Positions 31,947-42,789 of a DNA stretch of 64,000 nt are shown here, piece after piece (the stretch's first letter is position 1; each line of letters begins with the position of its first letter). The stretch comes from Smallanthus sonchifolius (lineage: Eukaryota; Streptophyta; Magnoliopsida; Asterales; Asteraceae): positions 106,561,501 through 106,625,500 of the forward strand of contig CM042021.1 in assembly GCA_023525975.1 (NCBI GenBank), written 5' to 3'. The notes beneath the pieces were generated by a model. That model was not told the origin of the DNA. It was given only the letters and a program-made list of their open reading frames with translations, and made no database searches. The translations under genes were made by a program, and so were the position numbers.

Positions 31947-34089
31947 TAACACCCCACACTTAAACTTTGCTTATCCTCAAGCAAACTCATGCATGATCAG
32001 ATCCATAACTAAAAACTTTACAGAAGGTAAGGGAGCTCCAAGTAATAGAAAACTCCGGGATAACTCATGAGTCGCTTTATTATATTTATGTGCTTTTTCT
32101 ATTTTAGGATGATGGAATCCATGACAAGCCTATTAGAATTTTGATTATGCATAATCTATCACTCCTCGCAATGTTCACTCATCTCTAGGGTTATGTATAT
32201 ATGGATAATGAAAGTTAAGTGGAACACTCAAGTTCGAATTGAATTATGCAATGGTCATAAGGTTGTATGCAAATCAAGTCTCCACCAACTAACTAAGTAG
32301 TATGCATGAATCAAGAGGACTTAAAAAGGGTTGTAATGTGGCTAAAAGAAAATAAAGGGTGAAAATGAATTTTTGTTTTTGGGTTTTTAGGGGTTTTAAA
32401 AAGGGTTTAAAGGGCTGCAGCTATCGTGGAACACACAGCTACGACTTCATGGCTTAAGATGGAAAATACTAGCGAGTTCCCTCTACAGTACTCACATCAT
32501 GAGGGTATAACTAATTTGAGGGCTCGTTTATGGTCAGATTGTCAAGACCGATACTTCTTATCATATTCAACTCTTCCCTCACTGCGTAGTACACATTACT
32601 GCCTTTCCGTATGGTTCTTTTGGCGTGTAACCTAATAGCACCTACTTTGATCATATGCGTATACTCATATTGGGAATAAGTTTGATTCTTACTGCATTTT
32701 CCATCGTGGCTCCAGTTGCCACACTTTACACATTTGCCATATCTTTTGGCTATTCGTTTAGCGGCGCTTTTTGACAAGCCGCGGAATGGTGGTAATTTTT
32801 TTGCTTGTGCCACCATTTTCTTAGATCACTTTTTGCTTTGAAAACATTTTCTCAGAGTTCAGGCGGTAATTCAGGCTTTGCGAAATGAATACAAGAATGC
32901 ATGTCTAGCTCTTTCAGATCTAACCGGTAAAAGGCCAACTTCTCTCTCTTTTTTTAGAGAAAATCAAGACTAACTTGTCAATAAATCCTTTTCCTCAATT
33001 TCTTGAAATAATTTTTCCATATCTTCCTTGTAGATCGTTTGGCTGTTTTTTTCCTAATACATCTACTTTCTTCTGTATATTCCAATTCATTAAGTAAATC
33101 AGATCCTTTCCAAATTGTCTTAACGATTGCAATAACGACATAAGATAAACTAATAATTCTCCATCTTGAAGATAGTTAGCCAATAACCGGTGTTTACGAA
33201 AAGCTGGTATGGGGATAAATGTGGGTAGTAGAAACGAAAAGGCTAAGATCAAAGGGCTATCTAGGCGGATATTGTTTTTGGTATTTTGGGGTTTAAGGAT
33301 AATATATAAGGGTAATAAAGTCCTAGGTGCCTCAATCATTTCCATGCAATTACCAGTTCAAGGTCTTGATATGTATAAGTCACACAAGTTCTAATTATGC
33401 ATAAAATCCGATAGAAAAACACTCAATATACCAAACGAAAGAGCATGCGAAAATATGATAATAGTAATGCTCATGAAAAGGCTTTAGATTATTCTCACAT
33501 GAAAAACAGATGGGATAGGGTTTAGTGAATCGTTATGCACAATATCCATTTGTTTCTACTTGCCATGTTTCCATTTATTCCTTTTAGTTTATTTAAGCGC
33601 AAACTCAAAGAGGTTTAGATTTTTAGGGTTTTTAGGAAAATAAGTTTTCAGTTAAAGTAAGGTTTTAGTCAAAAGGGTAGAAAATCACGAGTTTTGTTTT
33701 ACTGTATTAAGGAAACAAGTTTGTCCTGAATCTCTGATTCTCACCTCACACTTAAAACTGTACATTGCCCTCAATGTACAAATGCATGTAATGAAATGCT
33801 ATGAAGGAATTTAAATGCATGAAGTTTTAAGGGAAAAGAAACTGCTACTCCCCCGGTCAATTCGGTGTATAACCTATGGCCAATGCTTGTGATTATAGTC
33901 AATATTACGCCAAAAAATTCTTATCAAATCTCTCACAAATTTGATGTGGTATTCCGGCATCCAAGCTTGTAGAGGTGGAGTCGAACTCCTCAAAGAAATT
34001 GAGAAACTACTTGGTGATGCTATGATACTTGACACACAAAGTAAAAACATAAAAATAGAAAACGGAAATAACAAGTAGTAGTTAAGCTA
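31947..34089 (-). other. Non-coding 3' internal region of the Athila-like element
   Basis: About 2.1 kb between the pol remnant and the 3' LTR, where Athila elements often carry an env-like ORF. Only short frames are open. Two tracts look like polypurine/AAGTGTGGGG signals on the minus strand, one at the LTR edge (31947-31975) and one at about 33747-33775 (GGGCAATGTACAGTTTTAAG), which suggests an internal duplication or old boundary. Confidence 0.55.
32511..32816 (-). CDS. Small ORF with CX2C...C motif in the Athila-like 3' region
   Basis: A 101-codon frame, basic at its N-terminus, with KCVKCGNWSHDGKC, a CX2CX3-4HX3C arrangement like a zinc knuckle. It has no similarity that I recognise. 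It may be a remnant of a nucleocapsid or env-region reading frame, or chance. Position: between the pol remnant and the 3' LTR. Confidence 0.3.
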   Translation of the reverse strand: MVAQAKKLPPFRGLSKSAAKRIAKRYGKCVKCGNWSHDGKCSKNQTYSQYEYTHMIKVGAIRLHAKRTIRKGSNVYYAVREELNMIRSIGLDNLTINEPSN

Positions 34090-34366
34090 CTATGGTCCAA
34101 GTATCGAGAAGGGATACCTGGAGGCTGAAGTACGAGAAACATAAACTTGGAAAACTAAAACTGAGGTCCGTGTGTTCTGCCGTATGCACCAACTTCTCAA
34201 TTTATTCATGATCATCAAGTTGCCTCCCAGAAGCGCCACATTTATTTTAGGGTCGTTGCCCAGACCCGTACGTGCTTCATCAGTCTTTCTTCGGGTGGGG
34301 GCTATTGACCTCCCCCTTGTCTCTTGTTCCTTCATTTAAGTCCTTTAACTTTAGTAGTTTATCCCA
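34090..34366 (-). pseudogene. Remnant of the pol 3' end in the Athila-like element
   Basis: The minus strand contains KINVALLGGNLMI, corresponding to the GCGCTTnTTGGGAGGCAAC block found at the tail of pol in plant Athila/Tat elements. It follows the protease ORF within 35 bases, so RT, RNase H and integrase have been removed cleanly between them. Confidence 0.5.
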
Positions 34367-35119
34367 TTAGTTATCATTCCAATTAGTGTTGTTAATATCT
34401 TTGCCAAGGTTCGGTTTCTTTCCTTTGTTGAGTTCCTTAGCTTTCTTCAGTTGGTAATCCAGATTAGTATCGATGAATTGTGCAATTTCAAAGTTATCAT
34501 CGGATAGGCATTCATTTCCTCTGATGTTGTATGTTACCAATTGTTTTCCAACACGAAGTGTCAGAATTCCTTTGTTCATGTCAATGACAGCTCTGACGGT
34601 AGCTAAAAATGGACGACCCAAAATCAAAGATACAGAATAGTCGGTTCCTATTTCTAAGACCATGAAGTCGGCATGGAAGTCAAACTTGCCGACTTTCACT
34701 AGTAAGTTCTCAATGACTCCTGTAGGTGATTTAACAGTACCATCTGCAAGCTCGATAGTAGCATTGACAGGTTGCGGATTCCCAATTTTCAATCTTTTAA
34801 ACATGTTATACGGCATCACGCTCACACTTGCTCCTAGATCAGCGAGTGCGAAAGTTATCGGCAGTGGTCCGATAGAACATGGCAAAGAGAACTTTCCTGG
34901 ATCTGATAGTTTCTTTGGAAGGCACCTTTCAATGAGAGCGACGCATTGATTAGTTTTTTTAACTGCCTCTTCCATGTTTCTTTTGTTAGTAAGGAAATCC
35001 TTCAAGAAACATCCGTATTTAGGAATTTGTTGTATCATATCCGGGAAGGGAAGATTAACATGAATTTGGCTTAAAAGCTCGATGAATTTCTCATATTGTT
35101 CGTCATTCCTTTGCTTCAC
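34367..35119 (-). CDS. Retropepsin-like protease of the Athila-like element
   Basis: 250 codons are open. The pattern DPGKFSLPCSIG, ALADLGASVSVMPYNMF (D-L-G-A-S active site), ATIELADGT and SLILGRPFLATVRAVIDM is the plant Gypsy retropepsin fold, where the usual D-[LST]-G is D-L-G. The N-terminal 70 residues are the gag-protease linker (QIHVNLPFPDMIQQIPKY), a well-known segment in Athila-like polyproteins. The Met used lies in mid-polyprotein; the real protein would start at gag. It stops just before the deleted RT region. Confidence 0.88.
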   Translation of the reverse strand: MKQRNDEQYEKFIELLSQIHVNLPFPDMIQQIPKYGCFLKDFLTNKRNMEEAVKKTNQCVALIERCLPKKLSDPGKFSLPCSIGPLPITFALADLGASVSVMPYNMFKRLKIGNPQPVNATIELADGTVKSPTGVIENLLVKVGKFDFHADFMVLEIGTDYSVSLILGRPFLATVRAVIDMNKGILTLRVGKQLVTYNIRGNECLSDDNFEIAQFIDTNLDYQLKKAKELNKGKKPNLGKDINNTNWNDN

Positions 35120-36672
35120 TAGCCTTCCTGGGTACGGTATGTGAGATTTGAAAGCTCTCTTTGTCGGAACGTTTGGAGGAGTGTTTACTGGAGTAGGTTG
35201 TGGAATTACCTTTGGTGGTGATTCTTGAGCGGTTGATTCTGTGACAGGCGGACGTAGTGGTACTCCAGTGAATATTTCCTTTCTTGGTGTTTGAAACTCC
35301 TCTTCTTCTGGTAGTTGTGGCTCTGGATAAACCTTTCTATTTCTGAGAGTGATAGCACTTACATTTGCTTTTGGATTAGGCTCAGTGTTGCTTAGAAGAC
35401 ATCCTGGTTACCTTTCGGATAGGAGTTTTGCAATCTGCCCTAGTTGTATCTCAAAGGACTGAAGAGTTGCTTTCTGTGTCCTAAACTCAGCTTCGTTAAG
35501 ACTAAACTTCTCCTCATATTATTTGTAACGAGCATCCGCTAGGAGGGCTTGACTTTCAGTTGTAGATAACAACTTAGTTACCGCGTCCTCCAAACTTAAC
35601 CCATTACCAGGCTTGTTAGTTCCCGAAATTGTTGACAACGCTGATAGTTTTGAGTTTAAATTGTTGTTGTTGTCCGAAGCCAGATTGTCCTTGGTTGTTG
35701 TTATCCTTCCGGCTGAAATTTGGGTGGTTTCTGTAGTGTTATTGTAGGGGTTGTTCTGCGGGCGATGTGTGCCGATAAAGTCAACCTGCTCAGCATCAAC
35801 AGTGATGCTTTTTACTCCTTCAGTAGTTTTAGTGGTTGTTTTGCCCTTGCTAATTTGGTTTAGTCGTGTGGTGAGGGCATCTACTTAAGCATAAAGTGAA
35901 GTGACAACATCGACAGAGTGAACTCCTTGCTTGATCCCCTGTTACTCCTTGGATTGTACCATTGATAGCTGTTCATAGCTATTTCCTCAATTAGGTTGTA
36001 AGATTCTTGTGTCCGCTTGTTTCCAAAAATACCACCTGCAGTAGCGTGAAGTGTCTGACGAGCTTGATTATGCAACCCATTGTTGAATGATGATACTTGT
36101 AGCTAGACTTCTAGCCCATGGTGAGGGCATTTCCTCAACATGTCCTTAAAATGTTCCCATGCCTCATATAGTGATTCACCATCTTCCTGGGTGAAAGTGG
36201 TAATATCATTTCTCAGTTTAGCAGTTTTTGCTGACGGGAAAAATTTTGACAGGAATTTCTGAGCAAGATCATCCCATGTGGTGATTGACCTGGTAGGAAG
36301 AGAGTTTAGCCATGCCTTAGCTCGTTCCCTTAAGGAAAAGGGAAACATTCGGAGTTGAATTGCGTCATTCGAAACTCCGTTCAGTTTGAAAGTGTCACAA
36401 ATTATGAGGAAATTTGCAATGTGGGCATTTGAATCCTCATCGGCTAATCCATGGAAAGTGAATGATGATTGGATCATGTGAATGACATGCGATTTGATCT
36501 CAAAGTTGTTAGCGTCAATCGTCGGCCTTGTGATACTAGACCCTAAAGCTTCAAGTGACAGTCTTGCAAAGTCGGAAATAGTGCGGTTTTCTACGGCCAT
36601 TTTTCTAGCACGGTTTTCTCGTAAGCGACGGAGAAAGAATCTTTCGGACTCGGTAGTGGAGCTATGAATCAT
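35120..36672 (-). pseudogene. Gag of the Athila-like element
   Basis: From 36672 the product reads RRLRENRARKMAVENRTISD, then the capsid core FEIKSHVIHMIQSSFTFHGL, LRMFPFSLRERAKAWLNSLP, TWDDLAQKFLSKFFP and ESLYEAWEHFKDMLRKCPHH, the Retrotrans_gag family. After a stop near 36103 it continues with QARQTLHATAGGIFGNKRTQ and YNLIEEIAMNSYQW (36075-35940). Several stops and frame changes break the distal part (35120-35880), which is Gln/Asn-rich. No clear zinc knuckle is seen. Confidence 0.88.
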
Positions 36673-36754
36673 ACACTACCCGCACATAATAGAAAAACAA
36701 ATGGAAAATGATAAGGCTAATCCTTTAACTCGTATTTTTCTTGAAATCACCATG

Positions 36755-36771
36755 TCCCCGGCAACAGCGCA
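36755..36771 (-). other. Athila-like primer binding site (tRNA-Asp type)
   Basis: The minus strand reads GCGCTGTTGCCGGGGA a few bases inside the 5' LTR, matching the GGCGCCGTTGCCGGGGA site used by Athila-type elements and complementary to tRNA-Asp. A few mismatches are present. Confidence 0.8.
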
Positions 36772-37993
36772 AAAAACTTGATGTGCACGTGATATTAGTT
36801 TAATTATATATTTTTAGATATGGTTTCACGAAATCAGGTTTTAAATTTATAAAATGATAAATACTTTAAACTTAAAAACACACAATAGGCAAATGTACCT
36901 ATCGCAGCGTAATATAGTTTAGGTAAGAAACAAGTATCGAACCAATGGACACAGTCGAGTTCCAATACTCAACTTTTCTTATCGTTTAGCCGATTTTAAT
37001 TAGTGAGTGGGTTTTTTGTGCTTGTGAAGTAGAAAAGTAAATGACGGTAAAGAAAATAACATAATAGTAAAAAACGTGCATGACGTGTGTAACAGGAATG
37101 TAAATAGCCGAATAGTAAATAATAGAAAAGTAAATATCTCGAAAATGATCAGGTCATAAAGAGTATTGCTTTGGGTTCGAATCTGCTTGGTATATGATAA
37201 TGTTAAGTTGACTAATCCGGTGATATGACTACTACAAACGTGTGAACGGTACACTGCTACAGCCTCATTCCCACAACATTTGATTCACGAATTATAATCT
37301 TTAATAATAAAATGGTAATGATTCCCGGTTAGGGGCAATGTTACCTTCAACTCTTTGAATGCTATCTCCAAGTTAGATTAATACATCGAACTTAAATGCA
37401 TAATTATTATTAATAAAAAGGTGATTAGACTTTGTTCACCGGTAGGCGGTGAAACAATAGTACCATGTATAAAGACGTACCGTTCCCAGCGTGAGTTCAC
37501 CAATTCTTGGTCTCATAACAAGTTCGTATAAAGACGTACAACCTTATTAGTATTAACCAAGCCTTGGCTCATCAAAATCTTCTTGTATAAAGACGTACAA
37601 GTTTCAAGTGAACTTTGATTAAAAAAAGGTTTTATGGGCTTACACTTTCAATTCAAGAACACTCACAAGTGTAAAGACAAGTTTAGAAAATAATAAAAAG
37701 CCCACCTAGAAGGTGGTTTTAAGAGCGAATAGTTGAAGACATAAACATACCACTAGATTAATACGTTAAAAATTAACATACACCAAACTTCATCTTCACC
37801 CTAGCAATACAAAAAGTTTAGCCACGAATGGCCATACTAGCTAGCATAACGCTGAGTTTCGTAGGCTCCCCTATTGCGGACAAAGAGGAGGAGCCTCTCT
37901 ACTCTCTACTCTAATCTATGAAATTCTCTCTTCTGGATACTTGATAGTGCTTCTTGAGGTATGGAAAGGTGTATGAAACCAAGAACCCAAGCC

Positions 37994-38005
37994 ATATATT
38001 TATAG
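37994..38005 (-). promoter_or_regulatory. TATA box of the Athila-like 5' LTR
   Basis: The minus strand reads CTATAAATATAT, about 18 bp downstream of the nearest GCACGGCCGTGC palindrome. Confidence 0.8.
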
Positions 38006-38018
38006 TCTTCAAAATGTG

Positions 38019-38158
38019 CATTGCACGGCCGTGCATTGGGTTACACGGTCGTGCAAAGGACTCGCAAATCAAAATGGTTACAGAGGACAGTGTACTCGGC
38101 CTTGGGTAGCAAGATTAGGTTTGCGCGGCCGTGCATGGCATTGCACGACCATGCAATG
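38019..38158 (-). promoter_or_regulatory. GCACGGCCGTGC palindrome array in Athila-like U3
   Basis: Palindromes lie at 38023-38034 (perfect), about 38044-38056, 38128-38139 and 38142-38157, in two pairs. The corresponding array in the 3' LTR lies at about 31551-31670. Confidence 0.85.
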
Positions 38159-38439
38159 CCCTATCAGCTTCCCAGCTTTGTCTTTTAGCTCTTTGTTGAC
38201 TTGCGTTGACCAATTTTGACTTCTTGGGGGTCAAAGCTCGGGAATGATCCTTCTAGAAGCTTGATTTCTTGGTGCTTTTGATTGGTTTTAGCTTGGTTTA
38301 TCTTTAAGACACAAAATAACATGCAATTACAATATATACACGTTTTAAGTATCAATTGCTAGGTTATTATTTAATTAGTACCGTAATATGGGGATTATTA
38401 TGCATGCAAAACATGTATAAATGATGGCACATCAAAACA

Positions 38440-39471
38440 AACACAAATATAAAACACATAACATCACTCTTCATTTACATGACTCATTAACTACACCCGC
38501 ACCCCACATATAGCACTAGGATAACGTATCCTACATGTATTCATAAGCATTTAGCTTATATCCTGACTCACCCTGACTAACCCTTAACATGACATATGTC
38601 AATAACTCTCTTAACCCTAGCTCACATAATTAAAATGATACCTCGTAAACCCTCTTAATCATTAATGAAGGATTTAGTTCATAAAACTCCTCGGGTTAAA
38701 CCCAAAACTCTTAACTCGTTTAATATAGTAAAAACCTCTTTCATGTATGTACGATAGCCCCAAAAACAGTAAAAGGTTAAAAGTACGGGATTAGAAACTC
38801 ACAGGTTTGAAGATCCAACTCTAGTACTGCAACGGTCTTCTCGTACGAACCAGAACCTGCCAACGTATGATCACACGATTAGACACGTTCTAATCGTATA
38901 TAGAATAACTCATAATTATAAATAAATCCTCAAAATTCATCTCATCATATCAACGACACGTCCTCATGAAACCCTAGTTTCACATGCATGTACGTACGGG
39001 TGCCAGGCGAACCGTTAACCTTCATCCTCTCGTAAACATCGTCTCGTAACGGGTCTTCCTCCACCTATTTAGAAATCATAGGCTTAACCTGGGTGTTCAT
39101 ACCCATGCATACATGATGCCATGCACGGCTAGGATTTGATAAAACCCCAATCCACAGGACACGTATACTCGAGCCGATTTCCTTCCACGCATGCTTGTCA
39201 TGTAAACGTAAAATCTTAACCGATGTTGTTCCGGCTTCCACGTAGTGCACCACCATGCTTCACATCATCACCTATCGCTCTCACCATCTTGCACCGCTAA
39301 CCGGTCACCATCAAGCACCACCACGTGCCACCGCGTATGGCCCGCACAGCCATCACTATGACCGGTTGTCACCCTCCTCTTTGTGCACCATAGCCGTCAA
39401 CGCTAACGCCCTGAGCCGTCCTTGCTGTCAAGCCAGCCGTTCACACGGCTACTCTCGTTCCTCGTCCTGAT
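38440..39471 (-). mobile_element. Gypsy-type LTR fragment, copy B, part 2
   Basis: Continuation of copy B after the Athila-like insertion. The block GTATGTACGATAGCCCC at about 38745 and the following GATTAGAAACTCAC match copy A near 6828-6885. The right end is cut by Gypsy-B at 39472. Short C-rich frames here have no domain. Confidence 0.6.
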
Positions 39472-39914
39472 TGTAACACCTGCCACAAAAGTATCCTAGA
39501 TTTGACAAAGGTACAAACCACAAGGTCTATAAGTGTAAATATACCAAAGATCAAGGTTTAAAAAGTAGAAAACATGAAAATCCAACTGTAACGAACCGTC
39601 ACGGACGGTAACGGTCCGTTACGGGCTCAGCACGCATGCAATGATGGCTTGCCACGTGTCGAGTGAGTCATGGTTACAATCTGACACGTTGAAACCCTAT
39701 AACGGACCGTCACGCCTGGTATCGGTCCATCACAACCGCAAAAGGCCCTGGGTGCGCCACGTATCACTCCGTAACGGCCCTTGAGGTTGAAAGGAATGAT
39801 GTTTCGATCCTTATGAAAAAGTCTTCCGCTGTGTTTTTATAAAAACTCTGAAATCAAAGCAGGTGTCAATCGAGCTTGCACACGTACAGGGGGTGCATGA
39901 GGCGGGGTGTGATA
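39472..39914 (+). repeat. Gypsy-B 5' LTR with large internal deletion
   Basis: 443 bp against 1540 bp for the 3' LTR. The first ~310 bp and the last ~130 bp match the 3' LTR. The missing ~1.1 kb corresponds to about 46497-47602 and includes the TATA box and most of R. Confidence 0.9.
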
Positions 39915-39917
39915 GGT

Positions 39918-39929
39918 TGGTATCAGAGC
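39918..39929 (+). other. Gypsy-B primer binding site (initiator Met tRNA)
   Basis: TGGTATCAGAGC lies three bases after the LTR end, which reads GTGTGATA here instead of GTGTGACA. Confidence 0.93.
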
Positions 39930-40245
39930 CACAGGTTTTAGCAAATTAGATGCTTGGAATTAGTGTCTAAGCATTAACCCTGAATTTACTTACTTTAAGA
40001 TTAGAAAACAAGGTAACCTTCTGACCGGTATGTAGTTATCTGACAAACGGAATGTTCTGTCTAAGGAAAGAGTTGTGTATAAATCTCTCCTAGACCCGTC
40101 ATTCTTTCCTGGGAACATCTCTGTTGGAGGTACTGCTCTGGGAAGATAACCATCCTTATAGAACTTAAGTTAAGATAAGGATAATGGCCTTAGTATCTAA
40201 GTCTTGACCAAAAGAATAAGATAAGTATTAATACTTTAAGATTAC

Positions 40246-40907
40246 AGATATCTAGAGATAACTCTGTACCTGTTTATTATGATCCCAATCGTTCAATAAA
40301 GCAAGAATCACCTGAATATCATCCTTTGGGTTCACAAATGAATCCCATTTCTTCGCCTTACTACAACAACAATCCATTTGCTATCCTTCCGGATAACGTT
40401 ACTCCTGAATACCATCCCCAGTCCCATGATACCTCAAGCCATTGGATGGAAGCTGGATCTAATTTCAGCAATTGTAACAATGAAGTCCCATTACAGCAAA
40501 GAAATAATGAGGCTGAGTGTAGTCAAGCCCATCATAACATGTCAACCGAAGAAGAATCTTATCATTCTGTATCTGAACAATCCGAAACTTCAGTTTTGTA
40601 TGATCCTTATATGTTTCCTGAACCAGTCTATCATGGTCCTTTGAAACCTATTTTCAAGCTCCTCCATAATACCAAAATGATTTTAACGATATTATGGTTG
40701 GACTTCGTCAACCTCCACCCAATTATGGTTATGAGGAAAGTATGACTTCTTCTCCTATTGAGTGCCTAAATCGTTCGTTGTGGGCCAAACGGACGAAGTG
40801 ACACGGGAGAAAATCATGGACAAGGCAAGAACCAAATTTTATATACAACAGGTCTATGAATATGGAGAAAGCCTGATCACCCTTGGAGAGGAGCTGATGA
40901 AGGATTA
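40246..40907 (+). pseudogene. Gypsy-B ORF1, accessory frame upstream of gag
   Basis: About 220 codons from near 40246, with the motif YYDPNRSIKQES that recurs in the Gypsy-A 5' ORF. The central part is rich in Ser, Asn, Gln and His and ends with an acidic helix-like segment (REKIMDKARTKFYIQQVYEY, then GEELMKD) before a stop at 40905. A frame change lies near 40660-40760. No gag, protease or RT motif is present. The following 80 bases are non-coding and contain AATAAAA, then ORF2. Function unknown; its retention in two families points to a real protein. Confidence 0.6.
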
Positions 40908-40988
40908 AAACCTATGTTGTATTTTATTTCCCTGTAATATATTTTCTAATGATATAATAAAACTCATTTTGTTTTACACTATACAGCT

Positions 40989-41468
40989 ATGGTTGGAAAA
41001 GGCAAAGGTCCTAGCTTTCTTCGTAAATTCGCTCCAGCTAATTATCATGAACGCAAAACAAATGAAACTACTATAGAAAATAATGAGTAAACTGAAAGCC
41101 TCGGAGAAATAGGAAACCATAATGTTTCCTATAATCCTTTTATAAGTTTTCATCCTGCCCCTACTACTGGATGCTATAATATCACTCCAATGCACTCACA
41201 TAATTTTCATGAACGATACGCTGAAATGCCTTATGAAAAATGTGATCCTAAAGAAGAAGAACGACCTGATTCTAATAAACTCTACGTTCCCAACTATGAG
41301 ACTGTTCCTTTCCCTGCTCCACATATAAATGAGAATGCATCGGGAAATGAAAGGGAACAAATATTATTAAACAAAATAGCTAAACTAGAACAAGAAAAAG
41401 TTGAAGTTGAAGCTCGGAATGCTTTGTTAGTTCAAGCTCTTGAAGAGAAGAATTTTAGAAATTTTTAG
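40989..41468 (+). pseudogene. Gypsy-B ORF2, accessory frame with C-terminal coiled coil
   Basis: The frame starts at an ATG six or seven bases after a CTATACAG acceptor-like sequence: MVGKGKGPSFLRKFAPANYH, basic at first, then Pro/Tyr-rich, then a C-terminal heptad-like coiled coil (NEREQILLNKIAKLEQEKVE...LVQALEEK). One in-frame stop lies near 41087. A stop at 41468 is followed by about 90 bases of A+T-rich non-coding DNA with another AATAAAA, then the gag frame. I recognise no family. Confidence 0.6.
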
Positions 41469-41557
41469 AAACAATGATTTCTACATGTATTATCCTCTGT
41501 ATATATTTTATTAATAAAAGTTTTCTTTTTTAATTCCAATCTCGTTTCTTATATAAC

Positions 41558-42735
41558 ATGTCTAAATAAACCGGATCTTTATATAATACAAGAGGAAAAA
41601 GTAAACAGGCAGTGATTGAAAATGCTGCTGAAATCCCTGATTCTCGTGAAGAACTTCAGAAACTGATTGCAGAAGGAATTAAGGATTCTCTTCTAATGAT
41701 CTTTACTGAAATGGAAAGGAGGCAGGCAGATAAAATGTATGTTCAACCATCAATTCCAAATTCTATTCATTCCCAACCAATAACTCAGCATACTAGAACT
41801 ATAACTCAATCCAAACCTGTTACTATCTAACCGGAGGGTTCTGCTATTCATCCAACCAAAAAGACTGAAAGGGAGAAGTATTACCATAATTCTTCTGAAG
41901 ATGAAGGGACGAGTAATAATTATGGTCACCTGGAGAAAAAGAGGAAGATTTTTTGTTGTACTTATAAGATGTTCCAAGATTGCAAACCCTATAACTTTGT
42001 TGGGAGAGAAGGAGGAATAGCCACACTAAGGTGGATTGAGAAAATTGAATCTGTGCTTGCAATCAGCAAGTGTGCTGAGGAAGATAAAGTTCTTTATGCT
42101 TCTAATATGTTTAACGACCAAACTTTAGAGTGGTGGAATAACATTATTGCTGCCAAGGGCAGAGAAGCAGCCTGTGCTATGGGCTGGAATGCCTTCAATG
42201 CAAGAATAGAAAAAAGGTATGTTCCCCAGAACGAAAGGGAACAGATAGAAGGAAAATTCCTTAGTCTGAAGATGATTGGAACCAATCATCATGAGTATTC
42301 GACTAAACTCCTTGAGTATGCTCGAATAGTTCCTCATCTTGCTACCCCAGAATCTAATCTGATAAAGAGATATATTTGGGGACTAATCGGAGAAATTCGT
42401 GACATGGTTAAGGTTGCCAATTGTGAAAACCTTGACGATGCTATGGATCTAGGAGCCTCCTTGACTAGTAGTCTGATCAGAAACCAAGAGGAGGGAAGAA
42501 AGAAGAAGGAAGCAACTGGGCAAGGCTCAAGTGGTTCTAAGAAACCAGGATCAGGCTTCCACTCTCGAAATAATAATTCTTCTATTCTTGAATGTCCAAA
42601 GTGCAAAAAAAGGCACTTAGGACAATGTCGATCTGGACCTTATTAAAGATTCTGCAAGATGTCTAGACACAAAACAAGATTGTTATAAAAAGAAACCCAT
42701 CACCTGCTATGAATGTGGTGAGGCTAGCCACATCA
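41558..42735 (+). pseudogene. Gypsy-B gag
   Basis: From the ATG at 41558 an early stop breaks the frame. It then runs through an acidic helical stretch (PDSREELQKLIAEGIKDSLL) to the capsid core, starting near 41969: FQDCKPYNFVGREGGIATLR, VLYASNMFNDQTLEWWNNII, RIEKRYVPQNEREQIEGKFL and EYARIVPHLATPE, the Retrotrans_gag fold of chromoviruses. CPKCKKRHLGQC (42595-42630) and, after a frame change, CYECGEASHIKSYC (42709-42750) are the zinc knuckles. Confidence 0.88.
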
Positions 42736-42789
42736 AGAGTTATTGTCCCAAACTCAAGAAGCCTGAAGGGACAGGTCCTAAACCCGCTG

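Larger units (their letters stand above)
30291..38434 (-). mobile_element. Athila-like Gypsy element with gag and protease only
   Basis: LTRs of about 1656 bp at both ends (30291-31946 and 36779-38434), a perfect TSD AAACA (30286-30290, 38435-38439) and a tRNA-Asp-type primer site show a complete insertion on the minus strand. The internal region is only 4.8 kb. It encodes gag and a retropepsin-like domain and then jumps to a pol-end remnant; RT, RNase H and integrase are missing. The sequence before the 3' LTR (AAGTTTAAGTGTGGGG on the minus strand) is typical of Athila/Tat elements. Movement must have used proteins from another copy. Confidence 0.92.
36779..38434 (-). repeat. Athila-like 5' LTR
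   Basis: The same length as the 3' LTR. In minus orientation the palindromes at 38023-38158 precede a TATA box at 37994-38005. Confidence 0.95.
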
